DNA from: Planctomycetota bacterium
GTDB taxonomy: Bacteria > Planctomycetota > PUPC01 > JACPCR01
DNA length: 14,995 nt
Direction: 5' to 3'
NCBI GenBank assembly: GCA_030740295.1
Contig: JASLXP010000403.1
Span: 1 to 14,995 of the forward strand
The position numbers were made by a program, and so were the translations under genes. This document shows, one piece after another, positions 13,901 to 14,995 of the stretch. Each line of letters starts with the position of its first letter. The stretch's first letter is position 1. A model generated the notes under the pieces. That model did not search any database, had not been told where the DNA came from, and worked only from the letters and a program-made list of their open reading frames with translations.

Positions 13901-14995
13901 TCCAACGCCCGCTTCAGGATGAAATGGCGGATGTCAGGGCCAGCGCCCGAGGCGAGAGGGAACAGAAGGTCGAGGTCTGCCTCTGTCCCCTTCCGGCTTA
14001 AGAGCTCCAGCGCGGCCTGGCGATGCTTTGAATCTGGCTGGCCGACAATTTTTCTGGCGAGGGCCAGGGCCGCTGCTGAATGCGCTTCATCGTCAGCAAG
14101 GCCGAGGGCTGCCTGAAAAGCCACATCAAGGATCTCATCCTCCATGAGTTTGCCGAGGGGCTCCTTCGATTCCGGTAAGCCGCTTGCGGCCAGACTGAAG
14201 GCCGCGGCTTCACGGACCTCTGCCTCTTTCTGGCGCGAGGCAGTGAGCATCAGCTTCAAGCCTTTCTTTGATTTTGCCACGCCAAGTAGCCGCAGCGCTC
14301 CCAGGCGTTGAGCTTTGGTTGCTTTGGATTTCTTGTTTGTTGCGCCATCGATGCCGGCTTCGTTTGCGGCATTCAGTCCCGCTACTTCCTCCGGCTGTTC
14401 GTCGGTCTCCGCTTCATCAAAGGATTCTTCAAGCGTATCAGTTTCGGTCTTTGCGACTGCGCCGGCCAGTTCGAGCAGATCGGGTTCGAGCTTCTCTGCC
14501 ATCCTCCGAACGATGGCATCCGCAGAGCGTTCCCAACGCGTGCCGAGAACTCTCTCGACGGAATACTGCCCCATCTGTCCGCCTGCTTTCGCGTAATCCA
14601 TCACCCGGCTCCGTGCGCTCAGGAACAGATACTCCGCATCCTGGAGGACCCGTCCCGCAAGCCGTGCATCGTCAGGAAATTTGCTCCAGTAGGGTCTGAG
14701 TTTCTTCAGCCTTGCTTCGCCTGAATTATTCGGCCATTTGACCGTGTGTATGTGGCAGACGTAGTAGTTGTGAAACAGGCCGGGATTGGGAATGCGTTCT
14801 TCAGTGAGTATTGCCTTTTCTTTTGCCGACAGCCCAATTTCGGCAGACACAAACGCAGCGGCGGCGCACACAGCTTTCCGCGCAAATTTCTCCTTAATTG
14901 GAATTCGAAGCTGGTTGTTGCTGCCCGTCTTTAAGACTCGGATGAGGATTTCATCATCCTGGAAAGTCGCATCGACCAGGACATCGACAGGCAGG
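10966..14995 (-). CDS. Giant HEAT-repeat and hydrolase-like (TIM-barrel) protein, 5' end beyond the window
   Basis: The minus-strand frame is open from the TAG at 10966 to the right edge. Translation before the in-frame GTG at 14871 (PVDVLVDATFQDDEILIRV) reads as continuous protein, so the true start lies outside; at least 1342 residues are visible. Numbered from the edge: about 225-550 are HEAT-like helical repeats (RLGALRLLGVAK, VREAAAFSLAASG, DDRIVVAAASALGE). About 570-850 resemble a TIM-barrel glycoside-hydrolase-type domain (PYIDGLVFGEESM, ILWLSLGIGGYEMNP, AGADTGFFSVWIF). An acidic linker follows (about 885-930). About 955-1160 resembles the GATase-like fold seen in beta-galactosidase trimerisation domains (YRLIVSYDPSLLTDATIES, GLLIVHRDL), and a beta-rich C-terminus ends at 1342. 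A second acidic tract lies near 190-205. Catalytic residues were not assigned; GEE in VFGEES is a candidate. Export is likely but the N-terminus is missing. The type III polyketide synthase follows on the same strand. Confidence 0.8.
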   Translation of the reverse strand, partial: LPVDVLVDATFQDDEILIRVLKTGSNNQLRIPIKEKFARKAVCAAAAFVSAEIGLSAKEKAILTEERIPNPGLFHNYYVCHIHTVKWPNNSGEARLKKLRPYWSKFPDDARLAGRVLQDAEYLFLSARSRVMDYAKAGGQMGQYSVERVLGTRWERSADAIVRRMAEKLEPDLLELAGAVAKTETDTLEESFDEAETDEQPEEVAGLNAANEAGIDGATNKKSKATKAQRLGALRLLGVAKSKKGLKLMLTASRQKEAEVREAAAFSLAASGLPESKEPLGKLMEDEILDVAFQAALGLADDEAHSAAALALARKIVGQPDSKHRQAALELLSRKGTEADLDLLFPLASGAGPDIRHFILKRALDVETIEAAQIAEYLDDPDDRIVVAAASALGEPPSARVVGILKRLTNDPQKEVADAARLALAPHRPETGREQRLFDLAIEHTYLRMKIIRELAAMRDATSLADLEAACSNQDEYARALAIELLMKRDPKRGLPFLLKAIRDPYRWVRLKVAPLMVSHAVAQHAALLQAAADEETDKAVELYLREALARAKGIAPPPSLPAAHSVQGKRNLSWLCGMGSDSVNSPFDAYYLFSTRLGEAAKAAHDAGKIIFSRIETVGNPGMVMVDPVIRDNFRGQIDAALKPDVLPYIDGLVFGEESMNSKPDTLWPAGWRLFCLDAGINPDRIKGDMKNLSRTESRAWHHWALERVIDGFNELYDYVHLKYARLRPGLQVCTFLPEQGLLGAGPNPADLRWKFDVGGVYHYKGCTRIAAYDMVRRYKTLWPERPILWLSLGIGGYEMNPVKRTQRVPTSPMTSRGHRAYADTITAYLAGADTGFFSVWIFVAKDFRGSMHQLSGVQIVAEDLYPGSADLERAIQYSFRGAEKDYELAKETPKAEDLAEAADPTADPDDLDENEVALETEEDIAEKKRIPMQVEADKERFNRGFLYYGKYVKDCVRLFNSLPRRHPRPQALAIRNGISVWSHPRSANPLVPAQALLNEYDYLCDINKVSKLDLSKYRLIVSYDPSLLTDATIESITKWLKEYPGLLIVHRDLTADNSREASTPADLDGKLNKDWPWEKDVQVNVLDATKRSALTEFRAGESEITATGRIAGRLILSGARAEPLFKHKGNPILALWRAPEFKGAVLFDSVEHASQDYLKALRTVITGIQQKHGIGLRLDKPILHQSLSTETLTAASATRYFRGVSEKHVYTGIDLLTGVRNPSVGGGMSGAVIAENFTGKFVASHSGIAVLSEAPLLKVEEKGDEVIVQSEGLIRASCISGELKVIPVDGGELPEVKEPMDWIVYGKEEGIARVPVGDDGEALTFFRCDRPVRLKGVVRK

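Overview
The window looks like chromosomal DNA from a GC-rich, environmental bacterium of the PVC type (Planctomycetota / Verrucomicrobiota / Lentisphaerota) or a similar lineage such as Hydrogenedentota. This is inferred from gene content only: large exported multidomain proteins (DUF3472+PA14, PQQ-type propeller+CBM9+malectin-like, HEAT-repeat+hydrolase-like), paired uroporphyrinogen-decarboxylase-family (UroD) methyltransferase-like genes, and a type III polyketide synthase. There is no rRNA, tRNA, CRISPR array, insertion sequence or phage gene that I can see.

Layout. Positions 1-1908 (minus) hold the N-terminal 636 codons of a secreted DUF3472/PA14 protein that runs off the left edge. Positions 1909-2459 are a 551-bp non-coding stretch with several strong secondary-structure elements, a possible 17-codon gene remnant and a plausible promoter for the next gene. 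Positions 2460-6881 (plus) encode a 1473-residue exported protein: propeller, SAM-methyltransferase-like fold, second propeller, CBM9-like and malectin-like domains. Converging on it from the right are two tandem UroD-family genes (minus, 6953-8035 and 8103-9218). A 270-bp divergent intergenic region (9219-9488) carries an extended -10 promoter driving a 66-residue acidic protein of unknown function (plus, 9489-9689). Five bases further on, facing it tail to tail, lies a type III polyketide synthase with an intact Cys-His-Asn triad (minus, 9695-10924). Upstream of that on the same strand is a very large HEAT-repeat/hydrolase-like protein (10966 to the right edge). Its reading frame stays open to position 14995, so the start is outside the window.

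Transcription units (inferred). The two UroD genes form one unit, with a strong Shine-Dalgarno sequence on the upstream gene. The HEAT/hydrolase gene and the polyketide synthase are 41 bases apart with no visible promoter between them and are probably co-transcribed. The three large proteins are predicted (two from visible signal peptides, one by domain content) to act in the periplasm or outside the cell on carbohydrates or to bind them. The UroD and polyketide synthase proteins should be cytoplasmic.

I do not see a recognisable, complete new system such as defence, secretion or conjugation. The most unusual items are the exported propeller protein with an apparently intact SAM-binding glycine loop, the UroD pair with unequal metal sites and no corrinoid partner nearby, the polyketide synthase attached to a hydrolase-like gene, and the small acidic gene with an operator-like promoter.
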